From an uncultured Alphaproteobacteria bacterium (GTDB taxonomy: Bacteria > Pseudomonadota > Alphaproteobacteria > Rickettsiales > UBA1997), in assembly GCA_903898475.1 (NCBI GenBank), contig CAIUFU010000150.1, forward strand, positions 1-25,906: a stretch of DNA of 25,906 nt, given 5' to 3'. The position numbers and the translations under genes are program-made. Below are positions 15,111 through 22,964 of the stretch, piece after piece; within the stretch, counting starts at the first letter, position 1, and every line of letters starts with the position of its first letter. The notes under the pieces are model-generated. The model searched no databases, was not told the origin of the DNA, and worked only from the letters and a program-made list of their open reading frames with translations.

Positions 15111-15740
15111 ATGAAAGTTAAGCTTTGCGGTTTTACAGAAATTGCCTCAGTGCAAACCGCAATTGCCCAAAAATGCGATTTTATTGGTTTTATTTTTTAC
15201 GATAAATCGCCGCGCTACATTACTTTAGAAAACGCCGCAGAAATTTCTAAAAATATCCCAGCAAACATTGCCAGAGTTGCAGTGGTAGTTGATGCTAATT
15301 TTGAGTTTTTAACCGAAATTGCACAAAAATTTGCGCCAGATTTTTTTCAATTTCACGGCAATGAAAGCAGCGATTTCCTAAAGAAATCGCGGCAAAAATT
15401 TCCGCAAATAAAAATTATCAAGGCCTTTCGAATTGAAGGTGAGAGTGATTTGGCGCAGGTAAAAAATTTTGAAGATTGCGCTGATTCTTTTCTCTTCGAC
15501 GGAAAAAATGCTGGCAGCGGAAAAAAATTTGATTGGAAAATTTTACAAAATTTTCACAGCAAAAAAGACTGGTTTTTATCGGGTGGGTTAAATGTGCAAA
15601 ATATAGAAGAAGCTTTGAAAATCACTGGTGCTACCACGGTTGATATTTCATCGGGAATTGAAAAAATCCGTGGTCAAAAATCGCCAGAATTAATCGAAGA
15701 ATTTATGCGAAAAATCCTCGAGCAACAAACAGTAAAATAA
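15111..15740 (+). CDS. trpF: Phosphoribosylanthranilate isomerase
   Basis: Catalyses the Amadori rearrangement of N-(5-phosphoribosyl)anthranilate in tryptophan synthesis. The (beta/alpha)8-barrel family motifs are the catalytic cysteine in KLCGFTE (C6), GFIFYDKSPRY, FFQFHGNES, FLFDGKNAGSGKKFDW (second catalytic acid in the FDG strand and a phosphate-binding GSGK), LSGGLN and the final phosphate-binding DISSGIE. At 209 residues the length is normal. In alphaproteobacteria trpF usually precedes trpB-trpA; here it lies between ybaB and a potassium transporter gene, with three to five base spacers. Confidence 0.93.
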   Translation: MKVKLCGFTEIASVQTAIAQKCDFIGFIFYDKSPRYITLENAAEISKNIPANIARVAVVVDANFEFLTEIAQKFAPDFFQFHGNESSDFLKKSRQKFPQIKIIKAFRIEGESDLAQVKNFEDCADSFLFDGKNAGSGKKFDWKILQNFHSKKDWFLSGGLNVQNIEEALKITGATTVDISSGIEKIRGQKSPELIEEFMRKILEQQTVK

Positions 15741-15743
15741 ATT

Positions 15744-17708
15744 ATGTTCGTAAAAGTCAGAAATTTTCTCTTCGGAAATCCTCGTGATATTTTCGATAAA
15801 AAAACTCGCGAGAGTATTTCTTTAGTAGCTTTCTTGGCTTGGGTTGGACTTGGCGCCGACGGGATTTCATCTTCTTGCTACGGTCCGGAAGAAGCATTTT
15901 TAGCACTGGGAACTCACGGCGAACTGGCAGTTTATTTGGCAATCGCAACGGCGCTGACGGTCTTTATTATTTCTTACGCTTACACTCAAGTAATCGAACT
16001 TTTCCCCAATGGCGGCGGCGGTTATCGCGTGGCTACTAGACTACTGGGAAAGCACGCCGGACTAGTCTCAGGCTCAGCTCTTATCATTGATTACGTTCTG
16101 ACAATTTCGATTTCAATCGCCTGCGGCATTGATGCGATTTTCAGTTTTCTGCCGGCGGACTATAATGGTCTCAAATTATTTCTGGCGAGATTGATGGTGG
16201 GGTTTCTCGCCATACTAAATTTGCGCGGCATGAAAGAATCGATCAAATTTTTATTTCCGATCTTTCTAGGCTTCATCGTAACGCATTTCATTTTGTTAGT
16301 TTACGGAATTGTGGCGCATAATTACGGACTTGCCAAGCTAGTGCCACAAGCAGTTGCCGAAACTAAAGAGATTAAAGATTCAATGGGTTGGATTTTTATT
16401 TTCTCACTTTTCCTTAAAGCCTTCTCAATGGGGGGAGGCACTTACACTGGTTTGGAAGCGGTGTCTAACAATGTAAATACACTTTCTGAACCGCGAGTGC
16501 GCACTGCAAAATTGACAATGTTTTTAGTTGCGATCTCGCTCGCCTTCATGGCGGCGGGCATTATTTTGCTCTACTTACTGTGGGGTGTAAATAAAGTTGA
16601 AGGCCAAACTTTAAATGCCACCACCTTCTACATTCTAACCGAAACTTGGAATTACGGTGGCATAGAATGGGGCAAATTCATCGTGCCAATCACGCTAATG
16701 CTTGAAGCCGGACTTTTGATTGTTGCTGCCAATTCCGGATTTTTAGCCGGTCCAAATGTGGTGGCAAATATGGCTAGCGACGAATGGATGCCAAAATCTT
16801 TCAGCTCACTTTCAAGCCGCCTGGTGGTAAAAAATGGTATTCTCTTCATGGCGATTGCAGCGATTGCAACCTTGCTCATCACTGGTGGTTCGGTTCACAT
16901 GCTAGTGGTGCTTTATTCAATTAACGTATTCATCACCTTCTCGCTCTCACTTCTGGGGTTAAGCATTTACTGGATTCGCAACCGCAGAAGAAAAGATCAC
17001 TGGAAAAGTCGATTCGTTATTTCAGTAACAGGCTTTGTTTTATGTTTTGGAATTTTGCTGGTGACGGTTTTTGAAAAATTTTACGAAGGCGGTTGGATGA
17101 CATTGCTGATTACTTCGGTTTTTGTAGCAATTGGTCTGTGGGTCAAAGGCATGTATCGCAAACTCAAGCTGCGCCTGATGCAAAAGGAAATGCAATTTTA
17201 TGGTTACGACGATATTGCGCCAAGTCTTGATCCGGCGATTGGCTCAAATAAAACGGCGCCAACTGCGGCAATTATTGTTGATCAAACTTTTGGCAGCGGC
17301 ATGAATTGCTTGCTTGAAATCAAAAAGCTTTTTCCTGGCATTTTTCAGAATTTTATTTTTGTGACAGTGGGCGAGGTTGACTCCAACACTTTCCGCGAAG
17401 AAAGAAAATGGCGCGAGATGCGCAGAAAAACCAAAGCGACTTTGCATAAATATCGTAATTACTGCAACGCCAACGGCCGCTTCGCTAAATCATATGTTGG
17501 TTACAGCACCGATATTGTTGAGAAGTTGACGCAACTGACAGATCGCGTTGCCAAAGATTATCCAAATGCGGTGTTTTTCGGCACTAAATTTATTTTCGAC
17601 AATGAGAACATCTTTACTCAAATCTTGTACAACCACGTGCCTTACATCATGCAAAGACGCTTGCACGTGAAGGGTTTGAACATGGTGATTTTGCCGATGA
17701 AGATCTAA
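15744..17708 (+). CDS. kimA: APC-superfamily permease, KimA-like potassium importer
   Basis: A 654-residue transporter with about 12 membrane helices (residues ~25-475) and a C-terminal cytoplasmic domain of ~170 residues. It aligns by eye with Bacillus subtilis KimA (YdaO), a K+/H+ symporter. The residues I recall as K+ ligands are conserved: D39 and Y46 in GADGISSSCYG, and D116, Y117, T120 and S124 in IIDYVLTISIS; the threonine in AFSMGGGTYTGLEA also matches. The FPNGGGGYRVA loop and the LHVKGLNMVILPMKI end match the KimA pattern. It may be co-transcribed with ybaB-trpF. An amino-acid permease is the alternative, but the acid ligands and C-terminal domain favour K+ import. Confidence 0.82.
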   Translation: MFVKVRNFLFGNPRDIFDKKTRESISLVAFLAWVGLGADGISSSCYGPEEAFLALGTHGELAVYLAIATALTVFIISYAYTQVIELFPNGGGGYRVATRLLGKHAGLVSGSALIIDYVLTISISIACGIDAIFSFLPADYNGLKLFLARLMVGFLAILNLRGMKESIKFLFPIFLGFIVTHFILLVYGIVAHNYGLAKLVPQAVAETKEIKDSMGWIFIFSLFLKAFSMGGGTYTGLEAVSNNVNTLSEPRVRTAKLTMFLVAISLAFMAAGIILLYLLWGVNKVEGQTLNATTFYILTETWNYGGIEWGKFIVPITLMLEAGLLIVAANSGFLAGPNVVANMASDEWMPKSFSSLSSRLVVKNGILFMAIAAIATLLITGGSVHMLVVLYSINVFITFSLSLLGLSIYWIRNRRRKDHWKSRFVISVTGFVLCFGILLVTVFEKFYEGGWMTLLITSVFVAIGLWVKGMYRKLKLRLMQKEMQFYGYDDIAPSLDPAIGSNKTAPTAAIIVDQTFGSGMNCLLEIKKLFPGIFQNFIFVTVGEVDSNTFREERKWREMRRKTKATLHKYRNYCNANGRFAKSYVGYSTDIVEKLTQLTDRVAKDYPNAVFFGTKFIFDNENIFTQILYNHVPYIMQRRLHVKGLNMVILPMKI

Positions 17709-17712
17709 AAAA

Positions 17713-18432
17713 TTATCTTTCTAGTGGATCTTTCTTCGGCCCAATTTTTGCTGAAGGAGATTCCACCAAAGCAGAGGGGATCAGGCTCTCCATCATAACC
17801 ATCGCATTCAAAAACTCGTCTTTTTTTGTGATTGCTGAACTAGCGTCGATTGTGCCTTTAGGGGTTTTAAAATTTATGGCCAAGCTAAGTTCAATTTGGT
17901 CTCGGCAATCCACATCAGAGAGCTTATAAAAAAGTGCCATGGTTTTAACGTCGTGATTTGCGACCAGAATTGTGGTTAAATTTGCAATAAATTCTGCCTC
18001 ATTTTCACCAAATTCTAGACGTTCCAAGGTTTTATCTCTAACATCGGGCGTTGTTTCTTGTTGCTTGAGGTCAGATCTTATTACGGAAAATATCTTGGTA
18101 AAAAACTTTATGCCTTCTTCGCTATTTGGATTTTCTAGTGAAAATTTATCTGCAAGAAATTCAGGTTCTAATAAATGGTCACGCTTAGCAAAGCCAAGCA
18201 GTGCTAAAAAGCCGCCGCTACTTTTTATTAGATTCTGCAAGTCGCACTCAATAGAATAACTGGCATCTTGGCTACGTATAAAGGCTTGAAAGGCCAGTGG
18301 GTAATCTTCATTTTTAATGCTTTCTCGAAATAAAGTTTGTCGTTCTTGAAAGCTCATAGTGGCAAAATTAACAGCCTTTCCTAAATCTTGAAAATTTGCT
18401 TCAGCTACTGTTTTACTTGCTCCACCGCCCAT
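17713..18432 (-). CDS. Protein of unknown function with an MGGGASK N-terminus
   Basis: A 239-residue, mostly helical, soluble-looking protein I do not recognise. No signal peptide or membrane segment is visible. It has two cysteines (ECDLQNL and DVDCRDQ) and regularly spaced hydrophobic residues that suggest alpha-helical repeats (for example RDHLLEPEFLADKFSLENPN, then FFTKIFSVIRSDL). The N-terminus MGGGASK fits the eukaryotic N-myristoylation consensus (Gly2, small residues, Ser6, Lys7). The start lies two bases after the ratA stop, so it is the last gene of the queD-ybgC-ffh-phhB-ratA transcript. It converges on the potassium importer gene with four bases between the stops. Confidence 0.75.
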   Translation of the reverse strand: MGGGASKTVAEANFQDLGKAVNFATMSFQERQTLFRESIKNEDYPLAFQAFIRSQDASYSIECDLQNLIKSSGGFLALLGFAKRDHLLEPEFLADKFSLENPNSEEGIKFFTKIFSVIRSDLKQQETTPDVRDKTLERLEFGENEAEFIANLTTILVANHDVKTMALFYKLSDVDCRDQIELSLAINFKTPKGTIDASSAITKKDEFLNAMVMMESLIPSALVESPSAKIGPKKDPLER

Positions 18433-18434
18433 TT

Positions 18435-18884
18435 TTAACTCACAAAAGTTGTTTTAGCTCTTTCTTCAAAAGCCAGCATCATTTTCTCAGCTGCTTTTTC
18501 AAAGATCGTGCCAATCATTTTAGTTAGAAAAATCGAGTTAAATTCAAACTCAATAAAAAATTCTACCTGACATTTTCCATCTTCTAAATCACGAAATTTC
18601 CACTGATTTACTAGTTTTTTAAACGGTCCTTCAATTGCTACCACGTCAATAAAATGCCCGCCGTCATTGCTTCGGCCATGTTTTACATCAGAGCGATATT
18701 TCTCAAAAAAACTTTTAAAATTAATTAACAAATCAGCGCGCAAATTATCGTCAGAAATTTTCTCAACAATTTTTGCCTGCTTACACCAAGGCAAAAATTC
18801 TGGATATTTTTCAATATCCATCACCAGCGATTGCATCTGATCTGCAGAATAGGGAAGTGTCTTTAATTGAGTAAGAGAGGGCAT
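18435..18884 (-). CDS. ratA: Coq10/RatA-type START-domain protein
   Basis: A 149-residue member of the polyketide-cyclase/START-like family that includes mitochondrial Coq10 (ubiquinone-binding, needed for respiration) and bacterial RatA. The family start (LPYSADQMQSLVMDIEKYPEFLPWCKQAKI) is very clear, with the conserved YPEFLPWC. The cavity region FKSFFEKYRSDV and the C-terminal helix (FEKAAEKMMLAFEERA) complete the fold. In an organism with UbiB and cbb3 oxidase, a quinone chaperone role is more likely than a toxin role; that is an inference. The start abuts the phhB stop (TAAATG). Confidence 0.93.
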   Translation of the reverse strand: MPSLTQLKTLPYSADQMQSLVMDIEKYPEFLPWCKQAKIVEKISDDNLRADLLINFKSFFEKYRSDVKHGRSNDGGHFIDVVAIEGPFKKLVNQWKFRDLEDGKCQVEFFIEFEFNSIFLTKMIGTIFEKAAEKMMLAFEERAKTTFVS

Positions 18885-19211
18885 TTAGACGATTTGGTCA
18901 ATTTTAGCAGCAAGGATAAAATCATTCTCGCACAAGCCGTTAATCTTGTGAGTTTGAATTGAAATTTTGCAATAGCCCCAGCTGAAATCGATATTGGGAT
19001 GATGTTGTTCTGCTTCAGCAATCACGGCGATTTTATTTACAAATTCGAGTGCTGATAGAAAATTTTCAAAAGTAAAATCCTTGAAAAGCCATTTGTTATT
19101 ATTGGCCATTTTCCAGCCATCAAGCTGTGCTAAATGTACTTCCGCAGTATCACGATCAAAGGCAGTTAAATCGCCTGCGCAGGCCGAGCATTTTTTTTGA
19201 GCTAGTGTCAT
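18885..19211 (-). CDS. phhB: Pterin-4a-carbinolamine dehydratase
   Basis: A 108-residue enzyme that dehydrates 4a-hydroxytetrahydropterin in tetrahydrobiopterin recycling. The catalytic motif is clear: EAEQHHPNIDF (H70, H71, P72), followed by SWGYCKISIQTHKINGL (H88) and the ENDFILAAKID end. The N-terminus has a CxxC (KCSACAG, C8 and C11), common in bacterial members. No aromatic amino acid hydroxylase is seen nearby, so the physiological pterin substrate is uncertain. It is preceded by ffh (three-base gap) and abuts ratA. Confidence 0.94.
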   Translation of the reverse strand: MTLAQKKCSACAGDLTAFDRDTAEVHLAQLDGWKMANNNKWLFKDFTFENFLSALEFVNKIAVIAEAEQHHPNIDFSWGYCKISIQTHKINGLCENDFILAAKIDQIV

Positions 19212-19214
19212 TTT

Positions 19215-20573
19215 TTAAAATTTAAAATTTTTCATTTCTTCCGAATTCATCATTTCTTGCATTTTTCTTGGATCCATTTTGCCAAATTTACCCATCATTT
19301 TTTGCATCTGTTTATATTTTTTCATCAGGCGATTAACCTCTTGAATTGTGCTGCCAGCGCCTTTCGCAATGCGGTGCTTGCGTGACGAACTTAAGAGGTC
19401 AGGATTTTGCCTTTCGCGTTTGGTCATCGATAAAATCAGCGCTTCTTGAAGTTTTATTTCGCCTTCAAGGCCGCTCATTTTTCCTAGATGTTCTTTCAAT
19501 TTTCCGGCGCCGGGCAAGAGATTTAGAATGTTGCCAAGGCCACCCATTTTTTTCATGTCGCGAATTTGTGACAGCAAATCGTCAAAATCAAATTTGCCTT
19601 TTTGCATTTTTTTCGCCGCTTTTTCCATTTCACCGATATCAAAAACTTCCTGCGCTTTTTCAACCAAAGACACCACGTCGCCCATGCCGATAATGCGTGA
19701 GGCGATGCGCTCAGGGTTGAATTCATCAAGCTCATCTGACTTTTCACCAACGCCGATAAATTTAATTGGGCAGTTAGTTGCAGCTTTCATGGTTAGCGCC
19801 GCACCACCGCGAGAATCGCCATCCAAACGCGTTAGAATCGTGCCGGTTAATTGCAGTTTTTCGTTAAAGTTTTTCGCAACATTTACCGCGTCTTGACCGA
19901 TCATCGCATCAACCACCAACAAGATTTCTGTAGGTTCTACCGCATTTTGAATTTCTACCAACTCACGCATCATTTCGTCATTAATGTGAGTGCGTCCTGC
20001 GGTGTCTAAAATCAAAACTTCATAGCCGCCATCAATGGCTTTTTGTTTGGCTTTTTTGGCGAGAAATAGTGGTTTTTTGTCGGCATCAAATTCGTCAAAT
20101 TCAACTCCAACTCTTTGAGCGAGAATTTTTAATTGCTCAGCGGCAGCTGGTCGGTAAGTGTCGAGAGATGCGACTAAAACTTTTTTGTGATTTTTATTTT
20201 TAAAACGCAGCGCTAATTTGCCAGAAGTGGTGGTTTTTCCAGCACCCTGCAAACCAACCATTAAAATAATGACGGGAGGTTTGCTGTTAAAATTAATCTC
20301 AGCTTTGGTGCCGCCGAGTAACTTTACCAATTCATCATGAACGATTTTGACGATCATCTGTCCGGGTGAAACGCTTTTTATCACTTGCTGCCCAAGGCTT
20401 TCGGCTTTGACCTTTTCAATAAAATCTTTGGCGATGGCTAACGAAACATCTGCTTCTAAAAGTGCGATGCGAATCTCGCGCATAGTTGCAGCAAGATCAT
20501 CTTCTGTGACAAATTTTTTGCCGGAAATGCTGTCAAAAATTTTGGTAATTTTTCCTGAGAAATTATCGAACAT
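19215..20573 (-). CDS. ffh: Signal recognition particle protein Ffh (SRP54)
   Basis: GTPase that binds signal sequences of nascent membrane proteins and, with 4.5S RNA, targets ribosomes to FtsY and SecYEG. The N domain spans residues ~1-90. The G domain carries GLQGAGKTTTSGKLA (P-loop), DTYRPAAAEQL, DTAGRTH and TRLDGDSRGGAAL. The methionine-rich M domain (~320-450) contains the RNA-binding RKHRIAKGAGSTIQEVNRL segment, then runs of Met/Lys. At 452 residues it is full length. The start overlaps the ybgC end by 11 bases. Confidence 0.97.
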   Translation of the reverse strand: MFDNFSGKITKIFDSISGKKFVTEDDLAATMREIRIALLEADVSLAIAKDFIEKVKAESLGQQVIKSVSPGQMIVKIVHDELVKLLGGTKAEINFNSKPPVIILMVGLQGAGKTTTSGKLALRFKNKNHKKVLVASLDTYRPAAAEQLKILAQRVGVEFDEFDADKKPLFLAKKAKQKAIDGGYEVLILDTAGRTHINDEMMRELVEIQNAVEPTEILLVVDAMIGQDAVNVAKNFNEKLQLTGTILTRLDGDSRGGAALTMKAATNCPIKFIGVGEKSDELDEFNPERIASRIIGMGDVVSLVEKAQEVFDIGEMEKAAKKMQKGKFDFDDLLSQIRDMKKMGGLGNILNLLPGAGKLKEHLGKMSGLEGEIKLQEALILSMTKRERQNPDLLSSSRKHRIAKGAGSTIQEVNRLMKKYKQMQKMMGKFGKMDPRKMQEMMNSEEMKNFKF

Positions 20574-20967
20574 CGAAAATATTTTTTATGTTTTGGGGAA
20601 TTTTGCTTGGCTTAAAAAGGTCGGCAGAAACGCAGACTATTTCGACATTTAAGCGTGACAAAATTTTGTCAGATTTTTTGATTTCTTGAAACATCACAAT
20701 TGATGCGGCGCGAACTTCTTTCACTTCAACTGAAACCTCAACTAAGTCATCAAGCCTTGCAGGGGTAAGGTAATCAATCTCGCATCTTCTCACCACAAAA
20801 ACTAAATTTTCTTTTTGCGCCAATTCAGATTGTGAAACTTGCAAATGCCGCAAAAAATCGGTGCGGGCGCGTTCAAAAAATTTTAAATAATTAGCATAAT
20901 AAACCACGCCGCCAGCGTCGGTGTCTTCGTAGTAAATGCGATATTGAGCAGAAAAGTTATTCGACAT
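20563..20967 (-). CDS. ybgC: YbgC-type hotdog acyl-CoA thioesterase
   Basis: A 134-residue 4-hydroxybenzoyl-CoA thioesterase-like protein of the hotdog fold. The hallmark YRIYYEDTDAGGVVYYANYLKFFERAR motif contains the catalytic aspartate (D17 from the chosen start), and DYLTPARLDDLVEV is the second conserved block. The start at 20967 gives MSNNFSAQYRIYYEDTD, the usual N-terminus; an upstream in-frame start (21009) would add 14 residues inside queD. In most proteobacteria this gene heads the tol-pal operon; here it lies between queD and ffh, overlapping both by 11 bases. Confidence 0.92.
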   Translation of the reverse strand: MSNNFSAQYRIYYEDTDAGGVVYYANYLKFFERARTDFLRHLQVSQSELAQKENLVFVVRRCEIDYLTPARLDDLVEVSVEVKEVRAASIVMFQEIKKSDKILSRLNVEIVCVSADLFKPSKIPQNIKNIFDVR

Positions 20968-21376
20968 TGGTGTAACAATTCGGTGTTTCGTAAAGCTTAA
21001 TCGCGACACATTTTACATTTTTTTTAGCAAAAAGTTTTGGGCAAATTTCAGCAAAAATATACTGCGCGATATTTTCAGCAGTTGGGTTTTCTTTGATGTA
21101 GTAAATTTTTTGGCCAGTTTCAGAAGCGATTTTGTCGCCCAATTTTTGATCGTTAATCGACAAGATGGTATTGTGATCCAAATTGTCATCAATCCAAGCT
21201 CCAAGAACTTCTCTAATCACGCCGAAATCAATCACACGACCTAATTCATCTAACTCTGTTGCAGCAAAGCTTGCCTCTAAAGCGTAGCGGTGGCCATGCA
21301 ACATTTTGCATTTGCTTTCGTGATTCATGATGCGGTGAGCGGCATCAAATTCGATGCGTCTGGTGCAGGTTATCAT
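20957..21376 (-). CDS. queD: 6-carboxy-5,6,7,8-tetrahydropterin synthase
   Basis: Acts in queuosine precursor synthesis, converting dihydroneopterin triphosphate to 6-carboxytetrahydropterin. The zinc ligands H14 (FDAAHR), H27 and H29 (LHGH) and the catalytic C23 (ESKCKMLHGH) are all visible. DHNTIL and PTAENIA form the second conserved part and the pterin-anchoring glutamate is in YETPN. The length of 139 residues fits QueD better than eukaryotic PTPS. It is first in the six-gene minus-strand operon. No PreQ1 riboswitch is recognisable in its upstream region. Confidence 0.94.
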   Translation of the reverse strand: MITCTRRIEFDAAHRIMNHESKCKMLHGHRYALEASFAATELDELGRVIDFGVIREVLGAWIDDNLDHNTILSINDQKLGDKIASETGQKIYYIKENPTAENIAQYIFAEICPKLFAKKNVKCVAIKLYETPNCYTNVE

Positions 21377-21457
21377 TTTAAAAATTGATTTTTGTTTTCG
21401 AAAATATGGAAATATTTTTTAAGGCTTAGAGCCGCAATTATCAACCTTCTTTAAGCT
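21377..21457. promoter_or_regulatory. Divergent promoter region between queD and hisI
   Basis: This 81-base AT-rich gap separates the divergent queD operon and hisI-alr, so it must carry both promoters, though no strong -35/-10 pair is recognisable. It contains an inverted repeat AAAATAT (21401-21407) / ATATTTT (21412-21418) with a GGAA spacer and a small GGCTTAGAGCC palindrome (21423-21433), possible operator sites. Confidence 0.4.
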
Positions 21458-21781
21458 ATGAGCGAAATCTTAGAAAAAATAAAATTTGATCAAAAAGGAT
21501 TAATTCCGGCAATTGCGCAAGATGCAAAAACAGGCGAAGTTTTAATGATGGCTTGGATGAATGAAGAAAGTTTGCGCCTTACTCTTTCAAGCGGATATGC
21601 CACTTATTTTTCGCGCTCGAGAAATTCTTTGTGGAAAAAAGGCGACACGTCGGGGCATTTTCAAAAAATAATTTCGATCAAAACTGACTGTGATTTTGAT
21701 TGTATTTTACTGACCGTAGAACAAACCGGAGTCGCTTGTCACACTGGAGTTAAGAGCTGTTTTTTTAATGAAATTTTATGA
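21458..21781 (+). CDS. hisI: Phosphoribosyl-AMP cyclohydrolase
   Basis: Third step of histidine synthesis (opens the adenine ring of phosphoribosyl-AMP). Motifs: AWMNEESL, then YFSRSRNSLWKKGDTSGH, the metal-binding DCDFD (D77, D79, D81 with C78) and the zinc cysteines in VACHTGVKSCF (C94, H95, C101). The length of 107 residues shows a stand-alone HisI domain with no fused HisE (phosphoribosyl-ATP pyrophosphatase). No other his gene is in the window. It overlaps alr by four bases (ATGA), indicating co-expression. Confidence 0.95.
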   Translation: MSEILEKIKFDQKGLIPAIAQDAKTGEVLMMAWMNEESLRLTLSSGYATYFSRSRNSLWKKGDTSGHFQKIISIKTDCDFDCILLTVEQTGVACHTGVKSCFFNEIL

Positions 21782-22893
21782 ATCTAACTTGGATTGAGAT
21801 CAGTAAATCGGCGTTAAAAAATAACGTAGCGCAAATCAAAAAACGCCTAAGAAAAAACACCAAATATATGGCGGTGGTTAAATCTAACGCTTACGGACAC
21901 GGGCTTTTAAATGTGGTGGGTGCGATCAAAAATAATGTGGATGCTTTTGCAGTTTATGATTTTTCTGACGCGCTTTTTTTAAGAAAAAATAAAATTACCA
22001 AACCACTTCTAACCTTGGGGCGTGTGTTCCCGCAGCATGTTGCATTAGCAATTAAAAATAACATCGAGCTGTCGGTTTCAAATCTGGATATTTTGGAAAA
22101 TGCGCAAAAAATTTCTGGCAAAAAAAAGCTAATAATCCATCTCTGCGTTGATACTGGTCTTGGTCGTGATGGCTTTACTTTAAGCGACATGAAAAAAGTT
22201 TTGCCGCTTTTGCAAAGCCAAAAAATTGAAGTGCGCGGCCTTTATACTCACTTCGCATCCGCAGATGACAGCGCTTTTGATGCCTACAGTAAAAAACAAA
22301 TTGATGAATTATTACTCTGGAAAAAGGCTTTGGCAGAAATTGGTTTGCAGCCTTTGGTTCATGCTAGTGCTACTTCTGGAACTTTTTTTTCTGAATGTGA
22401 AAGTCATTTTGATTTAGTCAGAATTGGCATTGGCAATTACGGATTATGGCCGTCAAAAGAAGTTGAAAAAAGATGTGCCACACAAACAAAATTAATTCCT
22501 GTCCTAGCGTGGAAGGCTATGGTTGTTGAGCTCAAAGCCTTACCAAAAGGCAGCCACATTTCCTACGGCTGCAGTTTTACTCTGCAGCGCGACTCGAAAA
22601 TCGCCATTTTGCCGGTTGGATATTTTGACGGAATTTCTCGCGTCAGCTCAAAAAAAGGTTGGGTTATAATCAATAAAATCAAGGTTCCGCAGCTTGGACG
22701 CGTGACGATGAATATGATTATAATTGATGCAACTGATGTGAAAAAAATTAAAGTGGGAGATATCGCAACCGTGATTGGCGAGGATGGAGATGAGGTTGTG
22801 AGTGCACAGGATTGGGGCGATTGGTCTGAAACTTCTAACTACGAAATTGTTACGAGATTGAGTGCGAGTTTGGTGCGGAAGGTTATTTCTTAA
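21778..22893 (+). CDS. alr: Alanine racemase
   Basis: PLP enzyme producing D-alanine for peptidoglycan. The PLP lysine is K35 in AVVKSNAYGHG, followed by the barrel strands ending in LYTHFASADD and RIGIGNYG. The second catalytic base, Tyr263, lies in SYGCSF, followed by the conserved ILPVGYFDGISR and GRVTMNM of the C-terminal beta domain. The length of 371 residues is normal. It overlaps hisI by four bases and faces rluC on the other strand. It complements the D,D-carboxypeptidase at 13629-14777 in cell-wall metabolism. Confidence 0.95.
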   Translation: MNLTWIEISKSALKNNVAQIKKRLRKNTKYMAVVKSNAYGHGLLNVVGAIKNNVDAFAVYDFSDALFLRKNKITKPLLTLGRVFPQHVALAIKNNIELSVSNLDILENAQKISGKKKLIIHLCVDTGLGRDGFTLSDMKKVLPLLQSQKIEVRGLYTHFASADDSAFDAYSKKQIDELLLWKKALAEIGLQPLVHASATSGTFFSECESHFDLVRIGIGNYGLWPSKEVEKRCATQTKLIPVLAWKAMVVELKALPKGSHISYGCSFTLQRDSKIAILPVGYFDGISRVSSKKGWVIINKIKVPQLGRVTMNMIIIDATDVKKIKVGDIATVIGEDGDEVVSAQDWGDWSETSNYEIVTRLSASLVRKVIS

Positions 22894-22911
22894 ATCATTC
22901 CTTCCTCCTAA

Positions 22912-22938
22912 GTCATGCTTCGACAAGCTCAGCATGAC
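22912..22938. repeat. Dispersed palindromic repeat, single unit
   Basis: A 27-base unit with inverted ends GTCATGCT / AGCATGAC around a TTCGACAAGCT core, 18 bases after the alr stop. It is the same family as the pair at 24365-24447. This element type (often translated spuriously as a LSLSKHD-containing protein) is widespread in intergenic regions of diverse bacteria. Here it may fold in the alr 3' UTR. Confidence 0.8.
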
Positions 22939-22964
22939 AATGAATTAGTGTGACGGAGTATTTC

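Noticed and set aside
17704..17732. Bidirectional terminator between the convergent potassium importer and unknown gene
   Set aside because: Only a loose AAGATC/GATCTT inverted repeat spans the stops; no stable stem plus thymine tract.
21377..21457. Possible PreQ1 riboswitch upstream of queD
   Set aside because: No C-rich loop and A-rich tail arrangement typical of PreQ1 aptamers; only short AT-rich inverted repeats.
22648..22935. Minus-strand open frame starting MLSLSKHD
   Set aside because: Same repeat artefact, otherwise antisense to alr.
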